Assembly (NCBI RefSeq): GCF_003311645.1
Contig: NZ_QEST01000274.1
Coordinates: 1-32,144, forward strand
Direction of reading: 5' to 3'
DNA from: Streptomyces sp. PT12
GTDB taxonomy: Bacteria > Actinomycetota > Actinomycetes > Streptomycetales > Streptomycetaceae
Length of the DNA: 32,144 bases
In this document: positions 17,680 through 25,062 of the stretch, piece after piece
Layout: each line of letters begins with the position of its first letter
Position numbering within the stretch: the first letter of the stretch is position 1
Translations under genes and position numbers: made by a program
The notes under the pieces: model-generated
What the model was told of the DNA's origin: nothing
The model's input: only the letters and a program-made list of their open reading frames with translations
The model's database searches: none

Positions 17680-17744
17680 GTCGTCGGGCGGCGCCCGGGC
17701 GTCGCGCGGCCGAGCTCGACTATCCAAATGCACCGGGCACCGCC

Positions 17745-17750
17745 TAGGGT
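17745..17750 (+). promoter_or_regulatory. Possible -10 element giving a leaderless DUF151 transcript
   Basis: TAGGGT ends six bases before the GTG start of the next gene and no Shine-Dalgarno sequence is present. Transcription from this -10 would start at or next to the GTG, as in many leaderless actinobacterial genes. Confidence 0.35.
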
Positions 17751-17756
17751 TGCTGT

Positions 17757-18230
17757 GTGAATCAGCTCGACGTCGTGGGCGTACGGGTGGAAATGCCCAA
17801 CAATCAGCCCATCGTGCTCCTCCGTGAAGTCGGCGGTGATCGCTATCTCCCGATCTGGATCGGGCCGGGAGAGGCGACCGCCATCGCGTTCGCCCAGCAG
17901 GGCATGACCCCTGCCCGGCCGTTGACGCACGATCTCTTCAAGAACGTGCTGGAAGCGGTGGGGCAGGAGCTCAGCGCGGTGCGGATCACCGACCTGCGCG
18001 ACGGGGTGTTCTATGCCGAGCTCGTGTTCGCCAGCGGTGTGGAGGTCAGTGCCCGCCCGTCCGACGCCATAGCCCTCGCCCTCCGTGTGGGCACGCCGAT
18101 CTACGGCAGCGATGCCGTGCTCGACGACGTGGGGATCATCATCCCGGACGAGCAGGAGGACGAGGTGGAACGGTTCCGCGAATTCCTTGACCAGATCTCC
18201 CCCGAGGACTTCGGCACGAGCAGCCAGTAA
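17757..18230 (+). CDS. DUF151 (bifunctional nuclease domain) protein
   Basis: A 157-residue protein starting at GTG 17757, which seems leaderless. It carries the whole DUF151/BFN domain: VVGVRVEMPNNQPIVLLRE, YLPIWIGPGEATAIAF, the PLTHDLFKNVLE segment and ARPSDAIALALR, then an acidic C-terminal tail. Plant BFN proteins of this family have RNase and DNase activity; the actinobacterial proteins (Rv1829 type) are uncharacterised. It lies 77 bp after garA and before the MerR gene. The family is certain, the activity is by analogy. Confidence 0.92.
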   Translation: MNQLDVVGVRVEMPNNQPIVLLREVGGDRYLPIWIGPGEATAIAFAQQGMTPARPLTHDLFKNVLEAVGQELSAVRITDLRDGVFYAELVFASGVEVSARPSDAIALALRVGTPIYGSDAVLDDVGIIIPDEQEDEVERFREFLDQISPEDFGTSSQ

Positions 18231-18246
18231 CGGCGCGTGGCGATCG

Positions 18247-18275
18247 TTGACGCGCTGAGGGTGGATGCCTAGCGT
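18247..18275 (+). promoter_or_regulatory. Vegetative promoter before the MerR gene
   Basis: TTGACG (18247-18252), a 17-bp spacer and TAGCGT (18270-18275) form the best sigma-70/HrdB-type promoter in the window. The expected start is near 18282, giving a leader of about 90 bases before the MerR GTG (18374). Confidence 0.65.
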
Positions 18276-18303
18276 CGATGGGGCATGTCTTGGGAGGAGC
18301 GCT

Positions 18304-18384
18304 GTGTGCGTGCTCATCGTGACAGCCGGTGAGCGACGAAGGCACGGTAGGGGCATGCGGAACGGAGGCCGGCGTGACAGGTAA
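18304..18384 (+). CDS. Candidate 26-residue leader ORF overlapping the MerR start
   Basis: GTG at 18304 follows a near-perfect GGGAGGAG (18292-18299) at proper spacing. The frame runs 26 codons (VCVLIVTAGERRRHG and an Arg/Gly-rich end) and stops at TAA 18382-18384, overlapping the MerR GTG at 18374 by 11 bases in another frame. The ribosome site cannot serve the MerR frame directly because of stops. It may be a small leader peptide that couples translation to the MerR gene, or a chance ORF. Confidence 0.35.
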   Translation: MCVLIVTAGERRRHGRGMRNGGRRDR

Positions 18385-18979
18385 CGGCGACAGCAGAGCG
18401 GTCGGCGGGTTGTCCGCCCTCCCGGGGGCACCTCAGGTGGCCGGTGCGGGGCCGCGGCAGTCCGTCGGGGCCCAGGGGCGCGGAGCGCCCGAACAGCTCG
18501 GCTATCGGGGCCCGAGCGCCTGTGCCGCCGTCGGCATCACCTACCGCCAGCTGGACTACTGGGCCCGCACCGGGCTCGTCCAGCCGAGCGTCCGCCCGGC
18601 CCATGGCTCGGGCACCCAGCGGCTCTACAGCTTCCGCGACGTGCTCGTTCTCAAGATCGTCAAGCGGCTGCTCGACGCGGGGGTCTCCCTCCAGAGCATC
18701 CGCACCGCGGTGCGCGCCCTGTGCGCCGTCGACCTCGCCGAGCTGTCTACCATGACGCTGATGAGCGACGGCGCTACCGTCTACCGCTGCGCGTCCCCCG
18801 AGGAGCTGGCCGAGCTGCTGCGCGGCGGCCGTGGCGTCTTCGGGATCGCGGTCGGCGCGGTCTGGGCCGATGTGGAGAGCGCGCTGGCGCAGCTCCAGGC
18901 CGAGCGCCTCGACACCGGCGAGGCACTGCCCGCCACCCACCCGTCGGACGAGCTGGCCCGCAGGCGCCGCGGCATCTGA
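18374..18979 (+). CDS. MerR-family transcriptional regulator (Rv1830 type)
   Basis: A 201-residue regulator from GTG 18374 with GGAGG five bases upstream. After a low-complexity N-terminus of about 35 residues, a MerR winged helix begins at YRGPSACAAVGITYRQLDYW and continues through RLYSFRDVLVLKIVKRLLDAG; the C-terminal part (TLMSDGATVYRC, GVFGIAVG) is shared with the Rv1830 group. There are no metal-binding cysteines typical of MerR/ZntR. In M. tuberculosis this type lies next to the DUF151 gene and just before the gcvB region, as here. Its targets are unknown. The strong promoter upstream suggests its own transcription unit. Confidence 0.9.
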   Translation: MTGNGDSRAVGGLSALPGAPQVAGAGPRQSVGAQGRGAPEQLGYRGPSACAAVGITYRQLDYWARTGLVQPSVRPAHGSGTQRLYSFRDVLVLKIVKRLLDAGVSLQSIRTAVRALCAVDLAELSTMTLMSDGATVYRCASPEELAELLRGGRGVFGIAVGAVWADVESALAQLQAERLDTGEALPATHPSDELARRRRGI

Positions 18980-19032
18980 TCCCACGGCGCGGGCCGCCCC
19001 CGTTGTCAGACCCGTGGGGCACCATCGGTGGG

Positions 19033-20460
19033 GTGAGAGGTCAGCCCACGGTTCTGCACCTCGACATGGACGCCTTCTACGCCTCGGTCGAGCAGGCGGC
19101 CAAGCCGAGCCTGCGCGGCAAGCCCGTCATCGTCGGCGGTCTCGGCCCGCGCGGGGTGGTCGCCACCGCGTCGTACGAGGCGCGGCGCTTCGGAGTCCAC
19201 TCGGCGATGCCCATGGCCCAGGCCAGGCGGCTGGCCCCGCACGCCGCGTGCCTCGTGCCGCGCTTCGGGGTCTACCGGGGGATCAGCGAGACGGTGATGC
19301 GGCTGCTGGCCGAGCTGTCGCCGCTGGTGGAGCCGTTGAGCCTGGACGAGGCGTTCGTCGACCTGGCGGCGGGCGACCCCGGCGCCGCGACGGCCGATGA
19401 GGCGCTGCGCGTCGGCACGCTGCTGCGGGCCCGGATCAGGGCGGCCACGGGGCTCACCGGCTCGGTGGGCCTCGCCGGGTCCAAGATGCTGGCCAAGATC
19501 GCCTCCGAGCGGGCCAAGCCCGACGGCCTGGAGCTGATCCCGCCGGGCAGCGAGCGCGACCTGCTGGCCCCGCTTCCGGTGCGCACCCTGCCGGGGGTGG
19601 GCCCGGCCACCGCCGAGACGCTGCGCAGGGCCGGGATCGGGACGATCGGCGAGACGCTGCGGGCCGGGGAGGACGAGCTGCTGCGGCTGCTGGGGAAGGC
19701 GCATGGCGCCTCGGTGTTCGCGATGGCCTCGGGCGTCGACGAGCGGCCCGTGGTGGCCGACCGTGACACCAAGTCGGTCTCGGTCGAGGACACCTTCGAC
19801 GTGGATGTGACCGACCGGGCGCGCGTGCGGTTCGAGGTGGCCAGGCTCGCCGACCGCTGCGCGCGGCGGCTGCGGGAGGCGGGCAGGTCGGGGCGGACGG
19901 TGGTGCTCAAGGTGCGGCGTTACGACTTCACCACGCTCACTCGCTCGGAGACCCTGCGGGGCCCGACGGACGACCCGGCCGTGGTGCGTGAGGCGGCCGC
20001 GCGGCTGCTCGACCTCGTCGACACGACCGAGGGGGTCAGGCTACTCGGGGTGGGCGTCAGCGGGCTCGCGGACTTCACACAGGAGGACCTGTTCGCCCAG
20101 GCCGCCCAGGCCGCCCAGGCCGCGGGGCCCGCCGAGCCGTCGTCCGGGCCGTCGCCCGGGCCGTCGTCCGAGCTGACGCCCGCGCCGGGGGAAGGGCGGG
20201 CCGTGGCGCGTTCATGGCTTCCCGGGCTTGATGTGGCGCATGCCCGCCTCGGCCCTGGCTGGGTCCAGGGCAGCGGGCTCGGGCGCGTCACCGTCCGCTT
20301 CGAGCGGCCGGATTCGACGCCGGGGCCCGTGCGGACGTTCTCCGTGGACGACCCCGAGCTCGCGCCGGGGGAGCCCCTGCCGCTGGTGCGGGGCGGCGAG
20401 GGCTCAGGCGTCATCGTCGGTCCCGGGAGCGGCGAGCCGCCCGAAGTCCCTGTCGGGTGA
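19033..20460 (+). CDS. dinB: DNA polymerase IV (Y-family)
   Basis: A 475-residue translesion polymerase. GTG 19033 gives the usual N-terminus just before the palm motif HLDMDAFYASVEQ (Asp11, Asp13); the second catalytic motif is SLDEAFVD (Asp105, Glu106). A helix-hairpin-helix (PVRTLPGVGPATAETL) and little-finger domain follow. A clamp-binding QEDLF lies near residue 350, then an Ala/Pro/Ser-rich linker and an extra C-terminal domain (GWVQGSGLGRVTVRFE) seen in actinobacterial DinB. The enzyme copies damaged templates with low fidelity. The last 57 bp overlap, on the opposite strand, the end of the PRC-barrel gene. There is no strong ribosome site, only GGTGGG. Confidence 0.93.
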   Translation: MRGQPTVLHLDMDAFYASVEQAAKPSLRGKPVIVGGLGPRGVVATASYEARRFGVHSAMPMAQARRLAPHAACLVPRFGVYRGISETVMRLLAELSPLVEPLSLDEAFVDLAAGDPGAATADEALRVGTLLRARIRAATGLTGSVGLAGSKMLAKIASERAKPDGLELIPPGSERDLLAPLPVRTLPGVGPATAETLRRAGIGTIGETLRAGEDELLRLLGKAHGASVFAMASGVDERPVVADRDTKSVSVEDTFDVDVTDRARVRFEVARLADRCARRLREAGRSGRTVVLKVRRYDFTTLTRSETLRGPTDDPAVVREAAARLLDLVDTTEGVRLLGVGVSGLADFTQEDLFAQAAQAAQAAGPAEPSSGPSPGPSSELTPAPGEGRAVARSWLPGLDVAHARLGPGWVQGSGLGRVTVRFERPDSTPGPVRTFSVDDPELAPGEPLPLVRGGEGSGVIVGPGSGEPPEVPVG

Positions 20461-20799
20461 GAGCGCGGGATCCACCGGGCCACCGCGCGGCACGTCGAGC
20501 CCGTAGTGGTGGTAGAGCTGGAGCTCCTGCTCGGGGGAGAGATGGCGGCCCACGCCGAAGTCGGGGGCGTCCTTGATCAGCGACCTGGCGAACGGGACGC
20601 GCAGCGCCTCGTCGACCACCTCGCTCGGCTCGAGCGGCACGAACGCGTCCCTGCTGAAGAGCCCCGTGCGCACCGCCGCCCATTCGGGTGTCCCGGTGGC
20701 GTCGTCGAGATAGACCTCGTCCACCGTGCCGATCTTGTTGCCATCGCGGTCGAACGCCTTGCGGCCGATCAGACTGCGGGGGTCGATGTCGGTCTGCAC
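20404..20799 (-). CDS. PRC-barrel domain protein
   Basis: A 131-residue cytosolic protein from GTG 20799, with GGAGGA four bases upstream. The N-terminal PRC barrel is clear: DPRSLIGRKAFDRDGNKIG, VDEVYLDDATGTPEWAAVRTGLF and FVPLEPSE. The rest is helical and acidic, with a LSPEQELQLYHHYG segment. PRC-barrel proteins occur in RNA processing (RimM), photosynthetic reaction centres and stress proteins; this small type is common and uncharacterised in Streptomyces. Its 3' end lies inside the dinB coding region on the other strand. Confidence 0.88.
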   Translation of the reverse strand: MQTDIDPRSLIGRKAFDRDGNKIGTVDEVYLDDATGTPEWAAVRTGLFSRDAFVPLEPSEVVDEALRVPFARSLIKDAPDFGVGRHLSPEQELQLYHHYGLDVPRGGPVDPALSPDRDFGRLAAPGTDDDA

Positions 20800-20916
20800 G
20801 CTTCCTCCAACTGATCGCCACTGTTCGCCGAGTGCCCCGGTATGACCTACGTAAGAGCAGATTGCGTGGGCTGGCCAGTCGAGTGGCGGCCAGGATCCCG
20901 CCGGAAGGACCGCTGG

Positions 20917-20922
20917 TAGGCT
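20917..20922 (+). promoter_or_regulatory. Possible -10 element for the riboswitch-gcvP transcript
   Basis: TAGGCT lies about 20 bases before the first glycine aptamer, correctly placed to start the leader RNA. The -35 region is not recognisable. Confidence 0.35.
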
Positions 20923-20939
20923 CGAATGCGGTTGACGAC

Positions 20940-21153
20940 CTCATGCGGGAGAGTCCCGGCGCCCCAAGGGCCCGGGCGCCGAAGGAGCAAATCCTCCCCG
21001 GAATCTCTCAGGCACCCGTACCGCGTGAGTCAGGCCACTCTGGAAAGCAGGGCGGTGGCGGGGCAGCGCCCCTTCGCCGCCCTCACCGACGGTGCAAGCC
21101 ATGGCACGCCAGTGCCGCGGCGAAGCTCTCAGGTCGACATGACAGAGGGGGAG
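20940..21153 (+). promoter_or_regulatory. Tandem glycine riboswitch in the gcvP leader
   Basis: Two aptamers lie in series. The first has GCCGAAGGAGCAA (20978-20990), ATCTCTCAGGC (21003-21013) and the closing CACTCTGGAAAGCAG (21036-21050). The second has ACCGACGGTGCAAGCC (21085-21100), GCGAAGCTCTCAGG (21120-21133) and GACAGAGGGGGAG (21141-21153). These are the conserved cores of the glycine-binding family, which turns on glycine cleavage genes when glycine is abundant. The gene that follows encodes the P-protein, which fits. The expression platform lies between 21147 and 21215. Confidence 0.93.
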
Positions 21154-21156
21154 GCC

Positions 21157-21178
21157 CGTCAGGCACGGCCGCCTGACG
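21157..21178 (+). promoter_or_regulatory. Hairpin between riboswitch and gcvP start
   Basis: CGTCAGGC (21157-21164) and GCCTGACG (21171-21178) form a perfect 8-bp stem with a 6-base loop just after aptamer 2. No T-tract follows. It may be part of the expression platform, as an attenuator or an RNA spacer. Confidence 0.5.
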
Positions 21179-21214
21179 CCCCCGCAGGTCGCCGCGACCA
21201 GGAGGAGCCTCCCG

Positions 21215-24124
21215 ATGACTACCGACCACACCCCGTTGGCCGCCCTCGAACAGGGCACGCCGTTCTCCGCCCGGCACATCGGGCCCGATGCGGCCGACCA
21301 GGCGAAGATGCTCGCCTACGTCGGCTTCGGCTCGCTCGACGAGCTGACCGCCGCCGCGGTGCCCGAGGCCATCAGGACCAGCGAGGCGCTGCTGCTGCCC
21401 GAGGCCAGGGACGAGGCGGGCGTGCTGGCCGAGCTGCGCGCGCTCGCCTCGCGCAACACCGTGCTGCACTCCATGATCGGCTTGGGGTACCACGGCACCT
21501 TCACGCCGCCGGTCATCCTGCGGAACGTCATGGAGAACCCCTCCTGGTACACCGCGTACACGCCCTACCAGCCGGAGATCTCCCAGGGCCGCCTTGAGGC
21601 GCTGCTCAACTTCCAGACGGTCGTGGCGGATCTGACCGGGCTGCCGACGGCGGGTGCTTCGCTGCTCGACGAGGGGACGGCAGCGGCCGAGGCGATGGCG
21701 CTCGCGCGGCGCGTCGGCAAGGTCAGGGACGGCGTCTTCCTGGTCGACGCCGACTGCCTGCCGCAGACGATCGCCGTCGTCAGGACCCGTGCCGAGCCGA
21801 CCGGCGTCCCCGTCGTGGTGGCCGACCTGAGCGAGGGTATCCCCGTCGAGGCCGCCGAGCGCGGCGTCTTCGGCGTGCTGATCCAGTACCCGGGCGCCTC
21901 GGGCGCCGTGCGCGACCCGCGCGCGCTCATCGAGGAGGCGCACGCCCTGGGCGCGGTGGTGACCGTGGCCGCCGACCTGCTCGCGCTCACGCTGCTGACC
22001 TCGCCCGGCGACCTCGGCGCCGACATCGCGGTCGGCTCGAGCCAGCGTTTCGGCGTGCCGATGGGCTTCGGTGGCCCGCACGCGGGGTTCATGTCCGTCC
22101 GCGACGCCTACGCCCGCAGCCTGCCGGGCCGCCTGGTCGGCGTCTCGCGCGACGCGGCGGGCGCCCCTGCCTACCGGCTGGCCCTCCAGACCAGGGAGCA
22201 GCACATCAGGCGGGAGCGCGCCACGAGCAACATTTGCACCGCGCAGGTGCTGCTCGCCGTGATGGCCGGGATGTACGCCGTCTACCACGGGCCCGAGGGG
22301 CTGACCGCCATCGCCCGCCGCGTGCACCGCTACGCCGTCCTGGTGGCCGCTGGGCTGCGGGACGGGGGCGTTGAGCTGGCGCACGAGGAGTTCTTCGACA
22401 CGGTCACCGCGCGGGTGCCGGGCAGGGCCGCGGCCGTGGTGGCCACCGCGCGCGACATGGGGGTCAACCTCAGGCTCACTGACGACGACCATGTGGGCAT
22501 CTCCTGCGACGAGTTGACCGGGCGCGCCCAACTGGCCGCGGTGTGGGCGGCGTTCGGCGTGGCGGGGGACGCGTTCGGCATCGAGGCGCTGGACGCCAGG
22601 ACCCCCGACGCGCTGCCCGAAGGGCTGCTGCGCGCCGACGAGTTCCTGAGCCACCCGGTCTTCCACCGGCACCGCTCGGAGACGGCGATGCTGCGCTATC
22701 TGCGGCGCCTGGCCGACAAGGACTACGCGCTCGACCGCGGCATGATCCCGCTCGGCTCGTGCACCATGAAGCTCAACGCCGCGGTCGAGATGGAGCCGGT
22801 CACCTGGCCCGAGTTCGCCGCGCTCCACCCGTTCGTGCCCGCCGACCAGGCCGAGGGGTATCTGGCGCTCATCCGCGAGCTCGAGGAGCGCCTTGCCGAG
22901 ATCACCGGCTACGACAGCGTCTCGCTCCAGCCCAACGCCGGGTCCCAGGGCGAGCTTGCCGGGCTGCTCGCCGTGCGCGCTTACCACAGGGCGGCGGGCC
23001 AGCCGCGGCGCACCGTGTGCCTCATCCCCTCGTCCGCGCACGGCACCAACGCCGCGAGCGCCGTGATGGCGGGAATGCGGGTCGTGGTCGTGGCCACGGG
23101 CGAGAACGGCGACGTGGACGCCGACGACCTGCGGGCGAAGATCGAGAAGCACCGCGATGAGCTGGCCGTGCTCATGGTCACCTACCCCTCGACCCACGGG
23201 GTGTTCGAGGAGGACATCGCCGGGATCTGCGCCGCCGTGCACGACGCGGGCGGTCAGGTGTACGTGGACGGCGCCAACCTCAACGCGCTGGTGGGTCTTG
23301 CCAGGCCGGGCAGGTTCGGCGCAGACGTCTCGCACCTGAACCTGCACAAGACGTTCTGCATCCCGCACGGCGGCGGCGGCCCCGGCGTGGGTCCCGTGGC
23401 CGTGCGCGCCCACCTCGCGCCCTATCTGCCGGGCCACCCGCTGCGGCCCTCGCCCGCCGACGGCACCACGGGCGCGGTCTCGGCCGCGCCGTGGGGGTCG
23501 GCTGGGATCCTGCCCATCTCGTGGGCCTATCTGCGGCTGATGGGCGCGTCGGGGCTGCGCCGCGCGACCCAGGTCGCGGTGCTGGGCGCCAACTACGTCG
23601 CCAAGCGGCTCGAGCCGCACTTCCCCGTGCTCTACACGGGCCCTGGCGGGCTGGTGGCGCACGAGTGCGTCATCGACGTCAGGCCGCTGACCCGGGCGAC
23701 CGGCGTCACGATCGACGACGTCGCCAAGCGGCTGATCGACTACGGGTTCCACGCGCCGACGATGTCGTTCCCTGTCGCCGGAACGCTCATGATCGAGCCC
23801 ACGGAGAGCGAGGATCTCGCCGAACTCGACCGTTTCTGCGACGCGATGATCGCGATTCGCCGCGAGATCGACCGGGTCGGCTCGGGGGAGTGGCCGAAGG
23901 ACGACAACCCCCTGGTCAACGCCCCCCACACGGCCGCCCAGCTGAGCGGCGAGTGGGCCCACCCGTACAGCCGCGAGGAGGCCGTGTTCCCCGCGGGCGG
24001 CGGTCAGGCCGACGGCCAGGGCGGCACGGGGAAGTACTGGCCGCCGGTGCGGCGCGTCGACGGGGCGTTCGGCGACCGGAACCTGGTCTGCTCGTGTCCG
24101 CCGGTGGCCGAGTACGCGGGCTGA
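21215..24124 (+). CDS. gcvP: Glycine dehydrogenase (decarboxylating), glycine cleavage P-protein
   Basis: A 969-residue, single-chain P-protein that decarboxylates glycine and transfers the aminomethyl group to lipoylated H-protein, using PLP. ATG 21215 has AGGAGGAG eight bases upstream. The N-terminal half shows [38 protein letters not shown] and [12 protein letters not shown]; the C-terminal half has [20 protein letters not shown] and the PLP lysine in [16 protein letters not shown] (Lys712). It is complete and of normal length. gcvT and gcvH are not in the window. Expression is expected to respond to glycine through the upstream tandem riboswitch. Confidence 0.97.
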   Translation: MTTDHTPLAALEQGTPFSARHIGPDAADQAKMLAYVGFGSLDELTAAAVPEAIRTSEALLLPEARDEAGVLAELRALASRNTVLHSMIGLGYHGTFTPPVILRNVMENPSWYTAYTPYQPEISQGRLEALLNFQTVVADLTGLPTAGASLLDEGTAAAEAMALARRVGKVRDGVFLVDADCLPQTIAVVRTRAEPTGVPVVVADLSEGIPVEAAERGVFGVLIQYPGASGAVRDPRALIEEAHALGAVVTVAADLLALTLLTSPGDLGADIAVGSSQRFGVPMGFGGPHAGFMSVRDAYARSLPGRLVGVSRDAAGAPAYRLALQTREQHIRRERATSNICTAQVLLAVMAGMYAVYHGPEGLTAIARRVHRYAVLVAAGLRDGGVELAHEEFFDTVTARVPGRAAAVVATARDMGVNLRLTDDDHVGISCDELTGRAQLAAVWAAFGVAGDAFGIEALDARTPDALPEGLLRADEFLSHPVFHRHRSETAMLRYLRRLADKDYALDRGMIPLGSCTMKLNAAVEMEPVTWPEFAALHPFVPADQAEGYLALIRELEERLAEITGYDSVSLQPNAGSQGELAGLLAVRAYHRAAGQPRRTVCLIPSSAHGTNAASAVMAGMRVVVVATGENGDVDADDLRAKIEKHRDELAVLMVTYPSTHGVFEEDIAGICAAVHDAGGQVYVDGANLNALVGLARPGRFGADVSHLNLHKTFCIPHGGGGPGVGPVAVRAHLAPYLPGHPLRPSPADGTTGAVSAAPWGSAGILPISWAYLRLMGASGLRRATQVAVLGANYVAKRLEPHFPVLYTGPGGLVAHECVIDVRPLTRATGVTIDDVAKRLIDYGFHAPTMSFPVAGTLMIEPTESEDLAELDRFCDAMIAIRREIDRVGSGEWPKDDNPLVNAPHTAAQLSGEWAHPYSREEAVFPAGGGQADGQGGTGKYWPPVRRVDGAFGDRNLVCSCPPVAEYAG

Positions 24125-24134
24125 GCGACGGGTC

Positions 24135-24150
24135 GCCCCCGCGCGGGGGC
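24135..24150. terminator. GC-rich hairpin after gcvP
   Basis: GCCCCC, a GCGC loop and GGGGGC form a compact 6-bp stem 11 bp after the gcvP stop, between convergent genes. There is no T-tract, but position and compactness suit an actinobacterial terminator. Confidence 0.5.
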
Positions 24151-24207
24151 CGGTGGTGCCGGGACCGGTTCGCGCCGTTGCGGGCCGGCCCCGGACGTCC
24201 GGTCTGG

Positions 24208-24777
24208 TCAGCTCGCCAGGCCGAGCGGCGCGACCCTGCGCGTGAGCAGGGGCAGCAGGGCGTCCGTGCGGACCGCGCGCTCCGCGGCGATGCCGGGCGG
24301 CGCGGGCGCGAGCGGCATCAGCAGGTCATCGGGCAGGGGGCTGCCGGACTCGGGGTCGGCCCCGAGGTCCGCGTGCAGCCACAGCGTGAGCATGTACAGC
24401 TCGGGAACGGACAGCAGCCGGGGCTGGTAGGGCGCGGGCAGGGACTCGGCCAGCAGCATGGCCCGCTCCGTGGAGGCGATGAACGGACCCTCGGTGACGT
24501 GCGAGAACGCCCACCCGTCCGCGGTGAGCATCGTCTCGGCGGCGCCGACGGGGCGCCCGTCGCGGGCCAGCAGGAAGCGCCAGCCGGTGAGCCGGGCCTC
24601 GGGGGGTTCGGTCGTGCCGGTCACCGGGGCCAGCCGGTGCACGGGGAGGGGAAGGACCGGATCCAGGTCCCCCCGTTCCAGGCGCAGCGGGTGCGGTGAC
24701 CTGACGGTGGGCGAGTGCAGCGCCGTACGTACGCTGCGCGTCGCGGCGGCGGGTGCCGTCGGTATGAACAGGGGCAT
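24208..24777 (-). CDS. Conserved hypothetical protein
   Basis: A 189-residue protein from ATG 24777 with GAGGCGAC upstream. I do not recognise a named family. The pattern is that of a soluble alpha/beta protein: VLPLPVHRLAPV, TGWRFLLARDGRPVGAAETML, WAFSHVTEGPFIASTERAMLLAE and a Pro/Leu-rich end. There is no signal peptide, membrane helix or metal motif. It converges with gcvP and is divergent from the GCS2-like gene across a relatively AT-rich 285-bp region. Homologues are, from memory, common hypothetical proteins of Streptomyces. Confidence 0.75.
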   Translation of the reverse strand: MPLFIPTAPAAATRSVRTALHSPTVRSPHPLRLERGDLDPVLPLPVHRLAPVTGTTEPPEARLTGWRFLLARDGRPVGAAETMLTADGWAFSHVTEGPFIASTERAMLLAESLPAPYQPRLLSVPELYMLTLWLHADLGADPESGSPLPDDLLMPLAPAPPGIAAERAVRTDALLPLLTRRVAPLGLAS

Positions 24778-25062
24778 GATGGGTCGCCTCTCGCTTCGGA
24801 GTAGGTCGCCTCTTGTATGGGGAGACACGCCGGCGAAGAGTTTATACGGGGGATGTTCTCCCTACGTTTCAAGTAGCTGACCTATGAGGTAACGGCAAGA
24901 GGGAAAACAGGCCGCCAAGGCGCCAAGAAATCACCAAGGATGCGGCAATTATTCCCCGGGAATATGCCGTCGATGGAGGTGAGCGCCGCGCGGGGCATGC
25001 GTGCCACCCCCGTCACGTGGGCAGGATCGAGCCCGTGACATCGAGTGGTGAGGGAGGCGGCC
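24778..25062. other. Divergent intergenic region with promoter-like and palindromic elements
   Basis: This is the largest gene-free gap in the core part of the window and is noticeably richer in A/T than its flanks. On the minus strand, TTGAAA (complement of 24867-24872) and TATAAA (complement of 24841-24846) are separated by 20 bp, a possible though wide promoter for the upstream hypothetical gene. Three CCAAG motifs lie at 24915-24938. The 15-bp palindrome at 24950-24964 is listed separately. No ORF with a ribosome site is visible. Confidence 0.5.
24950..24964. promoter_or_regulatory. 15-bp palindrome, candidate operator for the GCS2-like gene
   Basis: TATTCCCCGGGAATA is a perfect palindrome around one central base, with outer GGCA (24944-24947) and TGCC (24965-24968) extending it. 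It lies 98 bp before the GCS2-like ATG in the divergent region. The AT-rich arms in such GC-rich DNA make chance less likely. Confidence 0.5.

Noticed and set aside
18721-19032. Upstream extension of the dinB frame into the MerR gene
   Set aside because: Would overlap the well-supported MerR coding region and encodes Arg-rich sequence; dinB normally starts just before the HLDMDAFY motif.
21083-23962. Long minus-strand frame opposite gcvP (about 960 codons)
   Set aside because: Shadow of gcvP; it lacks recognisable domains and would overlap the riboswitch.
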